Source of the DNA: Rhodanobacter sp. FW104-R8
GTDB taxonomy: Bacteria; Pseudomonadota; Gammaproteobacteria; Xanthomonadales; Rhodanobacteraceae
Assembly (NCBI RefSeq): GCF_001617365.1
Contig: NZ_LVJR01000020.1
Location: 33,574 to 97,573 of the forward strand
Reading direction: 5' to 3'
Length of the DNA stretch: 64,000 bases
The position numbers and the translations under genes were made by a program. Positions within the stretch are counted from its first letter, which is position 1. Each line of letters opens with the position of its first letter. Of the stretch, positions 9,312 through 17,973 are shown one piece after another. The notes beneath the pieces are model-generated. The model had not been told where the DNA came from. It saw only the letters and a program-made list of their open reading frames with translations, and searched no databases.

Positions 9312-10370
9312 ATGATGCCACGCAGCAACCACTATACCGGCGTTGCCGAGGATTCCGACGCGCCGGTCGTTCAGTCCGTTCAGGCTGGCGTGCTGCTGGT
9401 CAACCTGGGCACGCCGACCGCGCCGACCGCCAGCGCGGTGCGGCCGTACCTGGCCGAATTCCTGGGCGACCCGCGGGTGATCGACTACCCGCGCTGGCTA
9501 TGGTGGCTGATCCTGCATGGGGTGATCCTGCGCGTGCGGCCGCGGCGCTCGGCGCACGCCTACGCGCGGATCTGGGACGACCGCGGCTCGCCGCTGCGCT
9601 ACGGCAGCGAGGCGCTGGCCGCCGGCCTGCAGGCCGAACTGGACCGGCAACGGCCCGGCACGCTGCGGGTGGCGCTGGCGATGCGCTACGGCGAGCCGTC
9701 GGTGGCGCATGCCATCGGACGGCTGCAGCGCGAGGGCGTGCGCCGGCTGCTGGTGCTGCCGCTGTATCCGCAGTACTCGGCCACTTCCACCGGCTCGGTG
9801 ATCGACGCGGTGGCGGACGCCTTCAAGCGGCTGCGCTGGCCGCCGGAGCTGCGCATCGTCAACGACTACCACGACGACCCCGGCCACATCGAGGCGCTGG
9901 CCGCCGGCATCGAGCGCTGGTGGGCGGCGAACGGCCGCGGCGAGAAGTTGCTGCTGTCGTTCCACGGCATCCCCGAGCGCTACGTGCGGCTCGGCGATCC
10001 GTACGCGGAGCAATGCCGACGCACCGCGCAGCTGCTGCGCGAACGGCTGCAACTGGGCGAAGACGGATTGATCGTCAGCTTCCAGTCGCGGGTGGGCCGC
10101 GAGCGCTGGCTGCAGCCGTACACCGACGCCACCGTGCGCCGGTTGGCCGCCGACGGCGTGCGCAAACTCGACGTGGCCTGCCCCGGCTTCGCGGTGGATT
10201 GCCTGGAGACGCTGGAGGAGATCGCGATGCAGAACCGCGACTTCTTCACCGCCGCCGGCGGCGAGGCGCTGCGCTACATCCCCGCCCTCAACGACAGCGC
10301 CGGGCAGGTGGCCAGCCTCGCCGCACTGGTGCGCCGGCAGCTGGGCGGCTGGCCGGAAGCCGCCGCGTGA
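9312..10370 (+). CDS. hemH: Ferrochelatase
   Basis: Inserts Fe2+ into protoporphyrin IX, the last step of protoheme synthesis, at the inner membrane surface. The protein is 352 residues from ATG 9312. The frame remains open to 9204, but that start would overlap the divergent SYLF gene, and homology begins at VQAGVLLVNLGTP. The catalytic histidine lies in LLSFHGIPERY and the family motif SFQSRVGRERWLQPYT follows, with CPGFAVDCLETLEEI towards the C-terminus. The stop overlaps the GTG of the next gene, so the two are probably translationally coupled. Confidence 0.95.
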   Translation: MMPRSNHYTGVAEDSDAPVVQSVQAGVLLVNLGTPTAPTASAVRPYLAEFLGDPRVIDYPRWLWWLILHGVILRVRPRRSAHAYARIWDDRGSPLRYGSEALAAGLQAELDRQRPGTLRVALAMRYGEPSVAHAIGRLQREGVRRLLVLPLYPQYSATSTGSVIDAVADAFKRLRWPPELRIVNDYHDDPGHIEALAAGIERWWAANGRGEKLLLSFHGIPERYVRLGDPYAEQCRRTAQLLRERLQLGEDGLIVSFQSRVGRERWLQPYTDATVRRLAADGVRKLDVACPGFAVDCLETLEEIAMQNRDFFTAAGGEALRYIPALNDSAGQVASLAALVRRQLGGWPEAAA

Positions 10371-11218
10371 CGACTCCCGCCGAGCGCCGCATCGCGCTGC
10401 CGCACCTGTCATTGGCCGCGCAGGTGTGGGGCGACGACACGCGCCCGCCGCTGCTGGCGCTGCACGGCTGGCTCGACAACGCCGGCAGCTTCGCGCATCT
10501 GGCGCCGCGGCTGGCCGCACGCTGGCGGGTGATCGCGCTGGACCTGCCCGGCCACGGCCACTCCGGCCATCTCGCCACTGGCGCCAGCTACCACTACGTC
10601 GACCATGTGCAGGCCGTGCTGGCCGCCGCCGACGCACTGCGGCTGGATCGCTACGCCCTGCTCGGCCACTCGCTGGGCGCGGGCATCGCCGCCCTGGTCG
10701 CCGCGGCGCGGCCCGAGCGGATCGAACGCCTGCTGCTGATCGAAGGCCTCGGCCCGCTCGGCGACGACGGCTCGCACACCCTGCAGCGCTTCCGCGACGC
10801 ACTGGCCCCGCGCGGCGACAACGGCAAGCCGTTGCGGGTGTTCCGCGACGTCGATCTGGCGATCAGCGCGCGCAGCCTTGCCAGCGGCCTCTCCGCCGCG
10901 CTGGCGCGACTGATCGTCGAACGCGGCCTGGTCGCAACCGACGGCGGCTGGCGCTGGCGCAGTGACCCGCGGCTGACCCGCCCCAGCGCCGCGCGCCTGG
11001 CCGAAACGCAGGTGCGCGCGCTGCTGCGCGGCATCGCCGCGCCCACCGCCCTGCTGCTGGCGCGACCGGCCACCTCCTACCTGCCCAGCGCGCCGATGCA
11101 GGCGCGTGCCGAGTGCGTGGCGAACATCACGGTCAGCCATCTCGACGGCGGCCACCACCTGCACCTGGAACACCCACAGGCCGTCGCCGACTGGATCGGC
11201 CGATCACGAAACCCGTAG
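10367..11218 (+). CDS. Alpha/beta-fold serine hydrolase
   Basis: A 283-residue hydrolase starting at GTG 10367, which overlaps the hemH stop by four bases (GTGA). It shows the oxyanion segment LLALHGWLDNAGSF, the nucleophile elbow LLGHSLGAGIA and the terminal His in LDGGHHLHLEHP, the layout of the serine hydrolase-like (SERHL) group. The substrate is unknown. Its TAG stop codon is made by the GTAGGAG start of a REP palindrome. The coupling to hemH is clear from sequence, but no functional link is known. Confidence 0.88.
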   Translation: MTTPAERRIALPHLSLAAQVWGDDTRPPLLALHGWLDNAGSFAHLAPRLAARWRVIALDLPGHGHSGHLATGASYHYVDHVQAVLAAADALRLDRYALLGHSLGAGIAALVAAARPERIERLLLIEGLGPLGDDGSHTLQRFRDALAPRGDNGKPLRVFRDVDLAISARSLASGLSAALARLIVERGLVATDGGWRWRSDPRLTRPSAARLAETQVRALLRGIAAPTALLLARPATSYLPSAPMQARAECVANITVSHLDGGHHLHLEHPQAVADWIGRSRNP

Positions 11219-11293
11219 GAGCGCACCCTGTGCGCGATGGCTCTTCGTCGCGTGCACGTGGCGGAAAGCATCGCGCACAGGGTGCGCTCCTAC
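11215..11293. repeat. REP doublet (BIME-like), perfect 25-bp inverted repeats
   Basis: Two 25-nt units, 11215-11239 (GTAGGAGCGC...GCGCGATG) and 11269-11293 (the exact reverse complement), face each other across 29 nt. Each unit contains an internal imperfect palindrome around GCGCACCCTGTGCGC. A related single unit is at 44503-44526. Such elements are dispersed intergenically in Xanthomonadales and pseudomonads and are mobilised by RAYT transposases; no RAYT gene is in the window. The element lies between convergent genes and may act as a bidirectional transcript end. Confidence 0.8.
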
Positions 11294-11310
11294 GGAAATT
11301 ACCCGCGACG

Positions 11311-13038
11311 TCAGGGTTGCTTCAGCCCCAGCACGTCGAGGCCCTGCTCGAAGCGGATGTCGACCGGGATGTGCGCCTGGTCGAGCCGCTTCAGGTCGCC
11401 GGCCAGTTCGGCGTCGACGGCACCCATCTGGTCGGTGAGCTGCTTCGCGGCCTCGTAGTCGCCGTCGCCCTGGATGGTCAGCAGCTTCGCCGACAGCGCG
11501 TTCATCGCCGCGGTCATCTTGTCGAAGTCGACGCGGTAGCGGCCGGTCTTTTCGTCGCGGCTGAACGCGCCCTGCTGCTTGAAGAAATTGAAGCGCACCA
11601 TGTTCGCCTTGGCGTGCGCGTCGCTGGCGCCGAAGCGCACCGAGCGCAGGATGCCGGCGAGGAAGGTGACGTAGTTGTCCATCAGCTTCGACTTGTCCAG
11701 CTCGCCCTTGCCGGCCAGCTTGCTGACCATGTACAGGCCGAGGATGTCGGCCTTGCCTTCCTCGAAGCTGGAGGCCTGGTCCTTCAGCGCCTTGCGCACG
11801 GTGCCCTTGCCGTCCAGCCCGCTCTTGCCAAGCACGTTCTTGATGCCCAGCCCGTGCGCCACCTCGTGGAACATGGTGTTCTGGAAGAACGCGTCGAAGC
11901 TGAGGTTCTTCTGCTGGTCGTCGGCGATCAGCGCCTTCGCGATCGGCAGCATGATCCGGTCGAACTTCGCCTGCATCACGTTCTCCAGCTGCAGCCGGCG
12001 CGCACCCTTCTTCAACTGCACCTGCTCGTCGTTGGGCAGGTTGATCGCGATGGTCTTGGCGCCGGAGTTGGCGTCGCCGCCGTAGTAGATCGCGAAGTAG
12101 GCGTTGAGGTCGGCGTCGGAGCCGGGCTTCTCCGCCTTGTACTTGTCGGCCACCGGCAGCTCGCGCTGCAGTTCGGGCAGGTACCCGGCGAAGCGGGCCA
12201 GCTTCGCGCTCCAGGCCTGGTCCTTGATCAGCACGTAGGATTCGTAGCTGGCCTTGTAGCCGTACAGCTGGTCCTCGTAGGTCTCGATCGGGCCGATCAC
12301 GATGTCGACCGGGTTGTGCTTCATATCCATCCAGGCAAAGTCGCTGGCCTGGTAGTCGTCGCTCAAGAGCGCGTCGGCACGCAGCGTGAGGTACTTGCGA
12401 AAGCCGGGGTCGCGCGCCAGCTTCGCGGCTTGGCGCAGCAGGCCGGCGGTCTTCTCCAGCTCGGCCTTGTACGCCTCGTGGTAGGGCACGGTGATCAGCT
12501 GGCCCTGGGCGTCGCGGCGCAGCAGGGTGTACAGCGAGGTCTTGTCCTTCAGCGAGGACTTTTCGAACTCGGCCTTGCCCATGTCGGCCGGATAGAACTG
12601 CGCGCCCGGCGGACGCGCGCCGACGCCGTCGACGAACGGCTGGTCGTTGTCCAGCCGGTCCCACGGGCCGTAGTTGATCTCGGCGAATTCGCGCGTGGCC
12701 GGGTCGGCGATCTTCTGCAGCAGCGCGTTCTTGTCGCCCCATGCCTGCTGCCAGTAGATCGCGTTCATGCTGTCGGCCGCCTCGACCAGCAACGCGATCA
12801 TCTTCTTCTGCCTGGCGTCGAACTTCGACAGGTCGGCGCCGAGCTTCACCGTGGCGTAGTCGGCCAGATGCCGCTGCACCGCGGTGCCGGTCCCGTCGCC
12901 GGTGGGTGCCAGGGCGGGCGCGCTGGCGGTCGGCGCCGGCGCCAGCTCTTCCTTCGACACCGGAGCCGGCGTGTCCTGGCGGGAGGAGCAGGCGGCCAGC
13001 GCCAGCAGCAGGCATACGGGCAACAGGCGTCGGACCAT
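11311..13038 (-). CDS. M49-like (dipeptidyl-peptidase III family) zinc metallopeptidase lipoprotein
   Basis: Predicted lipoprotein of 575 residues with signal LLPVCLLLALAACSS (lipobox LAAC). ATG 13038 is chosen over an upstream frame start because AAGGA precedes it and the signal peptide begins there. The zinc site reads FHEVAHGLG with the second half-motif FEEGKADILG about 50 residues later. This matches the arrangement of peptidase family M49, whose classical motifs are HExxxH and EECRAE, but here the first motif is HExxH. DPP III enzymes remove N-terminal dipeptides and are usually cytosolic, so a lipidated version is unusual. It converges on the REP doublet. Confidence 0.8.
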   Translation of the reverse strand: MVRRLLPVCLLLALAACSSRQDTPAPVSKEELAPAPTASAPALAPTGDGTGTAVQRHLADYATVKLGADLSKFDARQKKMIALLVEAADSMNAIYWQQAWGDKNALLQKIADPATREFAEINYGPWDRLDNDQPFVDGVGARPPGAQFYPADMGKAEFEKSSLKDKTSLYTLLRRDAQGQLITVPYHEAYKAELEKTAGLLRQAAKLARDPGFRKYLTLRADALLSDDYQASDFAWMDMKHNPVDIVIGPIETYEDQLYGYKASYESYVLIKDQAWSAKLARFAGYLPELQRELPVADKYKAEKPGSDADLNAYFAIYYGGDANSGAKTIAINLPNDEQVQLKKGARRLQLENVMQAKFDRIMLPIAKALIADDQQKNLSFDAFFQNTMFHEVAHGLGIKNVLGKSGLDGKGTVRKALKDQASSFEEGKADILGLYMVSKLAGKGELDKSKLMDNYVTFLAGILRSVRFGASDAHAKANMVRFNFFKQQGAFSRDEKTGRYRVDFDKMTAAMNALSAKLLTIQGDGDYEAAKQLTDQMGAVDAELAGDLKRLDQAHIPVDIRFEQGLDVLGLKQP

Positions 13039-13185
13039 GGCGATTCCTTGGCGGGGGATGGCCCATGGTATCGCGCTCTCCGCCATGTCGGCGTCCGCGC
13101 GTTGCGTGCCGCATCGCGGCGCCTGACGAGCTGCACGTGCCGCATCGCCGGCGTTCGGCTATCGTGCGCCTCTCCCAGCCACGCC

Positions 13186-14544
13186 ATGTCCATGGACCAG
13201 CCGTCGACTCCCGCCGAACCGCGCCACCGTGCCGTACTGGCCTTCATCTACGTCACGGTGCTGCTGGACATGCTGGCGTTCGGCATCATCATCCCGGTGT
13301 TGCCGCACCTGATCGAGCAGCTGGCCGGCGGCGGCATCGCGAAGGCGGCGTGGTGGGTGGGCATCTTCAGCACCGTGTTCGCGATCGTGCAGTTCGTGTT
13401 CTCGCCGGTGCAGGGCGCGCTGTCGGACCGCTACGGACGACGCCCGGTGATCCTGGTTTCCAACCTGGGCCTGGCGGTGGATTTCGTGGTGCTGGCGCTG
13501 GCGCCCACGCTGTGGCTGCTGTTCCTGGCACGCATCCTGCTCGGGATGACCGCCGCCAGCTTCAGCACCGCCAATGCCTATATCGCCGACATCACGCCGA
13601 AGGAAAAGCGCGCCGCCGCGTTCGGCATCCTCGGCAGCGCGTTCGGGCTGGGCTTCATCATCGGGCCCGGCCTGGGCGGGTTCCTTGGCGGCATCGCGCT
13701 GCGCCTGCCGTTCTGGGTGGCGGCGGGGCTGGCGCTGTGCAACTTCCTGTACGGCTGCTTCATCCTGCCCGAGTCGCTGCCGAAGGAGCGCCGCACCCAC
13801 CGGCTCGAACTGCACAGCGCGCATCCGTTCGGCTCGCTGAAGCTGCTGCGCCGCTACCCGCAGGTACTCGGCCTGGCGGTGGTGCTGTTCCTGGTTTACC
13901 TGGCGCACTACGTGCTGCAGACGGTGTTCGTGTTGTACGCGGACTACCGCTACCACTGGGGCCCGCAGGCGGTCGGCTACGTGCTGATGCTGGTCGGCGC
14001 CTGCGACGGCGCGGTGCAGGCGCTGCTCACCGGCAGGCTGGCGCCGCGCTTCGGCGAACGCCGCGTGCTGCTGGCCGGCATGCTGTTCGGTGTGGGTGCG
14101 TTCCTGGTGATGGGTGTCGCCGATACCGGCTGGGTGTTCCTGCTCGGCGTGCCGCTGCTGGCGCTGTGGGGGCTGGCGATGCCGCCGATCCAGTCGATCA
14201 TGACCCAGCAGGTCGACCCTTCCGAGCAGGGCCGGCTGCAGGGCGCGATCAGCAGCCTCGGCAGTTTCGCCGGCATCTTCGGGCCCTATCTGTTCGCCCA
14301 GGTCTTCGCGCTGTCGATCGCCCCGGCTTTGCCCGTGCACCTGCCCGGTGTAGCCTTCGTGCTTTCCGCCGCCCTGATGCTGGCCGGCATGCTGATCGCT
14401 GCCCGGGTGACGCGAAGCCTGCCGATTGCCGCCGCTCCGCGGCCGGCCGAGCCGGTTCCCGCCGTGTTCCCCGGTGACCTGCCCCCGCTCGCCACCGCCC
14501 ATCCCTCCGAACCCCCTCACCCACCACAGGAAGATCACCCATGA
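13186..14544 (+). CDS. MFS transporter, TetA/DHA1-like
   Basis: A 452-residue, 12-segment major facilitator. ATG 13186 is used because the longer open frame upstream lacks family similarity and overlaps the divergent lipoprotein. The loop 2-3 signature reads GALSDRYGRRPVILVSN and motif C-like glycines (GSAFGLGFIIGPGLGG) mark it as a drug:H+ antiporter similar to tetracycline pumps. A hydrophilic Pro-rich tail of about 45 residues follows the last membrane helix. Its stop overlaps the DUF1993 start by four bases. The substrate cannot be inferred. Confidence 0.88.
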   Translation: MSMDQPSTPAEPRHRAVLAFIYVTVLLDMLAFGIIIPVLPHLIEQLAGGGIAKAAWWVGIFSTVFAIVQFVFSPVQGALSDRYGRRPVILVSNLGLAVDFVVLALAPTLWLLFLARILLGMTAASFSTANAYIADITPKEKRAAAFGILGSAFGLGFIIGPGLGGFLGGIALRLPFWVAAGLALCNFLYGCFILPESLPKERRTHRLELHSAHPFGSLKLLRRYPQVLGLAVVLFLVYLAHYVLQTVFVLYADYRYHWGPQAVGYVLMLVGACDGAVQALLTGRLAPRFGERRVLLAGMLFGVGAFLVMGVADTGWVFLLGVPLLALWGLAMPPIQSIMTQQVDPSEQGRLQGAISSLGSFAGIFGPYLFAQVFALSIAPALPVHLPGVAFVLSAALMLAGMLIAARVTRSLPIAAAPRPAEPVPAVFPGDLPPLATAHPSEPPHPPQEDHP

Positions 14545-15047
14545 CCATCTCGATGTACCAGGTCGCCGTTCCCGTCTTCGTCCGCGCACTGGGCAACCTC
14601 GCCCACGTGCTGAAGAAGGGCGAGCAGCACGCGAAGTCGAAGAACGTCAGCGACGAAGTGCTGCTGCAGACCCGGCTGATCCCCGACATGCTGCCGCTGA
14701 TCAAGCAGATCCAGATCGCCTGCGACATGGCCACCCGCGGCACCGCCCGCCTGGCCGGCGTGGAGCCCAAGAGCTTCGAGGACAACGAGACCACGCTGGA
14801 GCAGGCCCACAGCCGCATCGAGCGCTCGATCGCGTACATCGAGAGCTTCAAGCCGGAGCAGATCGACGGCAGCGAGACCCGCGCGATCCACCTGAAGATG
14901 CGCAACGGCGAGATGAACTTCGAAGGCCAGGCCTACCTGCTGCATTTCACCCTGCCGAACCTGTTCTTCCACTGCACCACCGCCTACGACATCCTGCGCC
15001 AGGCCGGCACCGACATCGGCAAGACCGACTTCATCGGCAACACCTGA
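14541..15047 (+). CDS. DUF1993 family protein (DinB-like fold)
   Basis: A 168-residue soluble protein matching DUF1993, which is thought to share the DinB/YfiT four-helix fold. Visible features are ISMYQVAVPVFVRALGNLAH at the N-terminus and the C-terminal LHFTLPNLFFHCTTAYDILR, where histidines could bind metal. ATG 14541 overlaps the stop of the MFS gene (ATGA). Function is unknown; co-transcription with the efflux pump is likely from the overlap. Confidence 0.85.
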   Translation: MTISMYQVAVPVFVRALGNLAHVLKKGEQHAKSKNVSDEVLLQTRLIPDMLPLIKQIQIACDMATRGTARLAGVEPKSFEDNETTLEQAHSRIERSIAYIESFKPEQIDGSETRAIHLKMRNGEMNFEGQAYLLHFTLPNLFFHCTTAYDILRQAGTDIGKTDFIGNT

Positions 15048-15199
15048 ACAGGCGGCATGGCGGCGGCCCACGGCAGGGTCGCCGCAGCCAAATGCAAAAA
15101 ATGTGATGTACTCCGCATTTTGCCACCGGCTGATGGCTCGACTTCTGCTTGAAGGGAAAGGACACCTCCACCGTCCCTCCCTTTATTCGAGCAAGCGTC

Positions 15200-15421
15200 A
15201 TGGAACAGATCAAATGCATCATCGTCGGCGGCCCGCAGCATGGCCTGGTGCTCCGCCATCCGTGGGACCGGCGCCGCCCGGTCCCGTTGTGCGTGACCGC
15301 CGCCGATGGCGAGCCGTGCGTCGTCGCCGCCCGCCGGCATGACCGAAGCATGCGTCCGCACTACCTGCTGCTGCACCCCCGCGCCACGGGCGAACAAATC
15401 CTGACCATGCTGGCGGCATGA
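15200..15421 (+). CDS. Small hypothetical protein
   Basis: A possible 73-residue protein from ATG 15200 beginning MEQIKCIIVGGPQHGLVLRH. The frame is open upstream to a TTG at 15149. It has a hydrophobic start but no clear signal peptide or membrane helix, and I recognise no family. Codon use is similar to its neighbours and it occupies an otherwise empty 527-nt gap, which supports a real gene, but no strong ribosome binding site is visible. Confidence 0.45.
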   Translation: MEQIKCIIVGGPQHGLVLRHPWDRRRPVPLCVTAADGEPCVVAARRHDRSMRPHYLLLHPRATGEQILTMLAA

Positions 15422-15574
15422 ACTGACCCGCCGGGTCACTTCGGGGCCGCGCCGCACGCGCTGGCGGCCGCCCGGGGACCGGACACGAGGCCGCAGGCCC
15501 TGCTGCGCTTGTCGAGTGCGCGCCATCGCATCGACAATAGCCGATCGGGCCAACGCCCATCTTTCCGGGCCCCC

Positions 15575-17239
15575 ATGCTGCGACTGACCGACCTCAAGCT
15601 GCCGCTCGATCACGGCGAGGCCGCGCTCACCGCCGCGATCCTCAAGCGGCTGGACATCGACGCCGCCGCGCTCACCGGCTACAGCGTCGCCCGGCGCGGC
15701 TACGACGCCCGCAAGCGCGGCGCGATCATGCTGATCTACGCGCTGGACATCGACACCCCGCGCGAGGCCGAGCTGCTGCAGCGCTACGCCGACGACCCGC
15801 ATGTGCAACCCACGCCGGACACGAACTACCGCTTCGTGGCCCAGGCGCCGCCTCGACTGGAGCACCGCCCGCTGGTGATCGGCTTCGGCCCCTGCGGGCT
15901 GTTCGCCGGATTGGTCCTGGCGCAGATGGGCTTCCGTCCGATCATCCTCGACCGCGGCAAGGAAGTGCGCGAGCGCACGAAAGATACCTGGGACCTGTGG
16001 CGCAAGCGCCAGCTGCACCCGGAGTCGAACGTGCAATTCGGCGAGGGCGGCGCCGGCACGTTCTCCGACGGCAAGCTGCACAGCCAGATCCGCGACCCGC
16101 AGCACCACGGCCGCAAGGTGCTGACCGAATTCGTCAAGGCCGGCGCGCCGGAGGAAATCCTCTACGTCAGCAAACCGCACATCGGCACGTTCCGGCTGGT
16201 CTCGATGGTGGAGAACATGCGCGCCACGATCGAAGCGCTGGGCGGCGAGATCCGCTTCAGCCAGCGCGTGGACGACCTGCTGATCGACACCGACGCCGCC
16301 GGCGAACGCCACATCCGCGGCGTCGCCCTGGCCAGCGGCGAGCAGTTGCGCGCCGACCACGTGGTGCTCGCGCTCGGCCACAGCGCGCGCGACACCTTCG
16401 CCATGCTGCACGCGCGCGGCGTCTGCCTGGAGGCCAAGCCGTTCTCGATCGGCTTCCGCATCGAGCACCCGCAGTCGGTGATCGACGGCTCGCGCTTCGG
16501 CCCGCAGGCCGGCCACCCGATCCTCGGCGCCGCCGACTACAAGCTGGTGCATCACGGCAGAGGGGGGCGCTCGGTGTACAGCTTCTGCATGTGTCCCGGC
16601 GGCACGGTGGTGGCCGCCACCAGCGAACCCGGCGGGGTGGTCACCAACGGCATGAGCCAGTATTCGCGCAACGAGCGCAACGCGAACGCGGCCGTGGTGG
16701 TCGGCATCGACCCATCCGATTTCGCGCCCTACGACTCCACATCTGATGAAAGCGACGGCGGCCCGCTCGCCGGCATCGCCCTGCAGCGCGCACTCGAAAG
16801 CCACGCCTATATGCTGGGCGGCGAAAACTACAGCGCCCCGGCGCAACTGGTCGGCGACTTCCTTGCCGGCCGCGCCTCGCGCGAATTCGGCGACGTGCAA
16901 CCCTCGTACAAGCCCGGCGTCACCCTGGGCAGCCTCGACAGCGCGCTGCCCGGCTACGCGATCGCCGCGATCCGCGAGGCGTTGCCCGCGTTCGAACGGC
17001 AGCTTCGTGGTTACGCGATGCACGACGCCATCCTAACCGGCGTCGAGACGCGCACCTCCTCGCCGGTGCGGATCAGGCGCGACGACAGCCTGCAAAGCCT
17101 CAACACCCGCGGCCTCTACCCCGCCGGCGAAGGCGCCGGCTACGCCGGCGGCATCCTGTCCGCCGCGGTGGACGGCATCAAGGTGGCCGAGGCGGTGGCG
17201 CTGAACATCGCCGGCAGCCAGGTTTCGTCCTGCGCTTGA
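15575..17239 (+). CDS. FAD-dependent dehydrogenase (COG2509 family)
   Basis: A 554-residue flavoprotein of uncharacterised function. ATG 15575 is preferred to the upstream in-frame ATG 15509 because homology starts at MLRLTDLKLPLDHGE. The first 90 residues form an alpha/beta domain, followed by the FAD dinucleotide-binding loop VIGFGPCGLFAGLVLAQMG and the family signature QFGEGGAGTFSDGKL. The C-terminal GLYPAGEGAGYAGGILSAAVDG is the second FAD contact. Length is typical for COG2509. It stands alone on this strand. Confidence 0.9.
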   Translation: MLRLTDLKLPLDHGEAALTAAILKRLDIDAAALTGYSVARRGYDARKRGAIMLIYALDIDTPREAELLQRYADDPHVQPTPDTNYRFVAQAPPRLEHRPLVIGFGPCGLFAGLVLAQMGFRPIILDRGKEVRERTKDTWDLWRKRQLHPESNVQFGEGGAGTFSDGKLHSQIRDPQHHGRKVLTEFVKAGAPEEILYVSKPHIGTFRLVSMVENMRATIEALGGEIRFSQRVDDLLIDTDAAGERHIRGVALASGEQLRADHVVLALGHSARDTFAMLHARGVCLEAKPFSIGFRIEHPQSVIDGSRFGPQAGHPILGAADYKLVHHGRGGRSVYSFCMCPGGTVVAATSEPGGVVTNGMSQYSRNERNANAAVVVGIDPSDFAPYDSTSDESDGGPLAGIALQRALESHAYMLGGENYSAPAQLVGDFLAGRASREFGDVQPSYKPGVTLGSLDSALPGYAIAAIREALPAFERQLRGYAMHDAILTGVETRTSSPVRIRRDDSLQSLNTRGLYPAGEGAGYAGGILSAAVDGIKVAEAVALNIAGSQVSSCA

Positions 17240-17313
17240 TTGCGCCCGTGGCGGCCGCATCTTGATCGGGTCCGCGGCACCCGCGCTGCCCGCCTCACGA
17301 TGAAGGTATCCCG

Positions 17314-17967
17314 ATGTCCACGCCCGCTCCTCTCCGCATCGACTTCGTTTCCGACGTTTCCTGCCCGTGGTGCGCGATCGGGCTGGCTTCGCTGCAGCAG
17401 GCGCTGGCGAAGCTGGAGGGCGAGGTCAGCGCGGAGATCCACTTCCAGCCGTTCGAGCTGAATCCGCAGATGGCGGCGGAGGGCGAGGACGCCGTCGAGC
17501 ACCTGGTGCGCAAGTACGGCAGTTCGGCCGGGCAGATCGCGGCGAACCAGGAGGCGATCCGCGAACGCGGCGCGGCGCTGGGCTTCACCTTCGACATGGA
17601 TCGGCGCGGCCGCGTCTACAACACGTTCGACGCGCACCGGCTGCTGCACTGGGCCGAGTTGGAAGGCCGCCAGCTCGCGCTGAAGCAGGCACTGCTGCGC
17701 GCGTACTTCACCGACGGCGAGGATGTCGGCGCGCACGACACGCTGGCGCGGCTGGCCGGCGAGGTCGGCCTGGACATCGAACGCGCGCGGCAGATCCTGG
17801 CCAGCGGCGAGTTCGCCGACGAGGTGCGCGCGCAGGAGGAGTTCTTCACGTCGCGCGGCATCCATTCGGTACCGGCCACCATCGTCAACAGCCGGCACCT
17901 GATTTCCGGCGGGCAGCCGCCGGAGGCGTTCGAGCGGGCGCTGCGGCAGATCGCCGCCGCGGCGTAA
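17314..17967 (+). CDS. DsbA family oxidoreductase (FrnE/2-hydroxychromene isomerase-like)
   Basis: A 217-residue cytoplasmic thioredoxin-fold protein of the FrnE type. The active site is CPWC in DFVSDVSCPWCAIGL near the N-terminus, followed by the helical insert and the cis-Pro loop region IHSVPATIVNS. It has no signal peptide. Relatives act as thiol oxidoreductases or isomerases; the substrate is unknown. It ends 6 nt from the convergent GGDEF-EAL gene. Confidence 0.9.
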   Translation: MSTPAPLRIDFVSDVSCPWCAIGLASLQQALAKLEGEVSAEIHFQPFELNPQMAAEGEDAVEHLVRKYGSSAGQIAANQEAIRERGAALGFTFDMDRRGRVYNTFDAHRLLHWAELEGRQLALKQALLRAYFTDGEDVGAHDTLARLAGEVGLDIERARQILASGEFADEVRAQEEFFTSRGIHSVPATIVNSRHLISGGQPPEAFERALRQIAAAA

Positions 17968-17973
17968 CCCGGC

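Noticed and set aside
11113..14544. A 1143-codon plus-strand frame reading through the M49-like gene into the MFS gene
   Set aside because: Only the last 452 codons resemble a protein; the first part is antisense to a lipoprotein gene with intact motifs.
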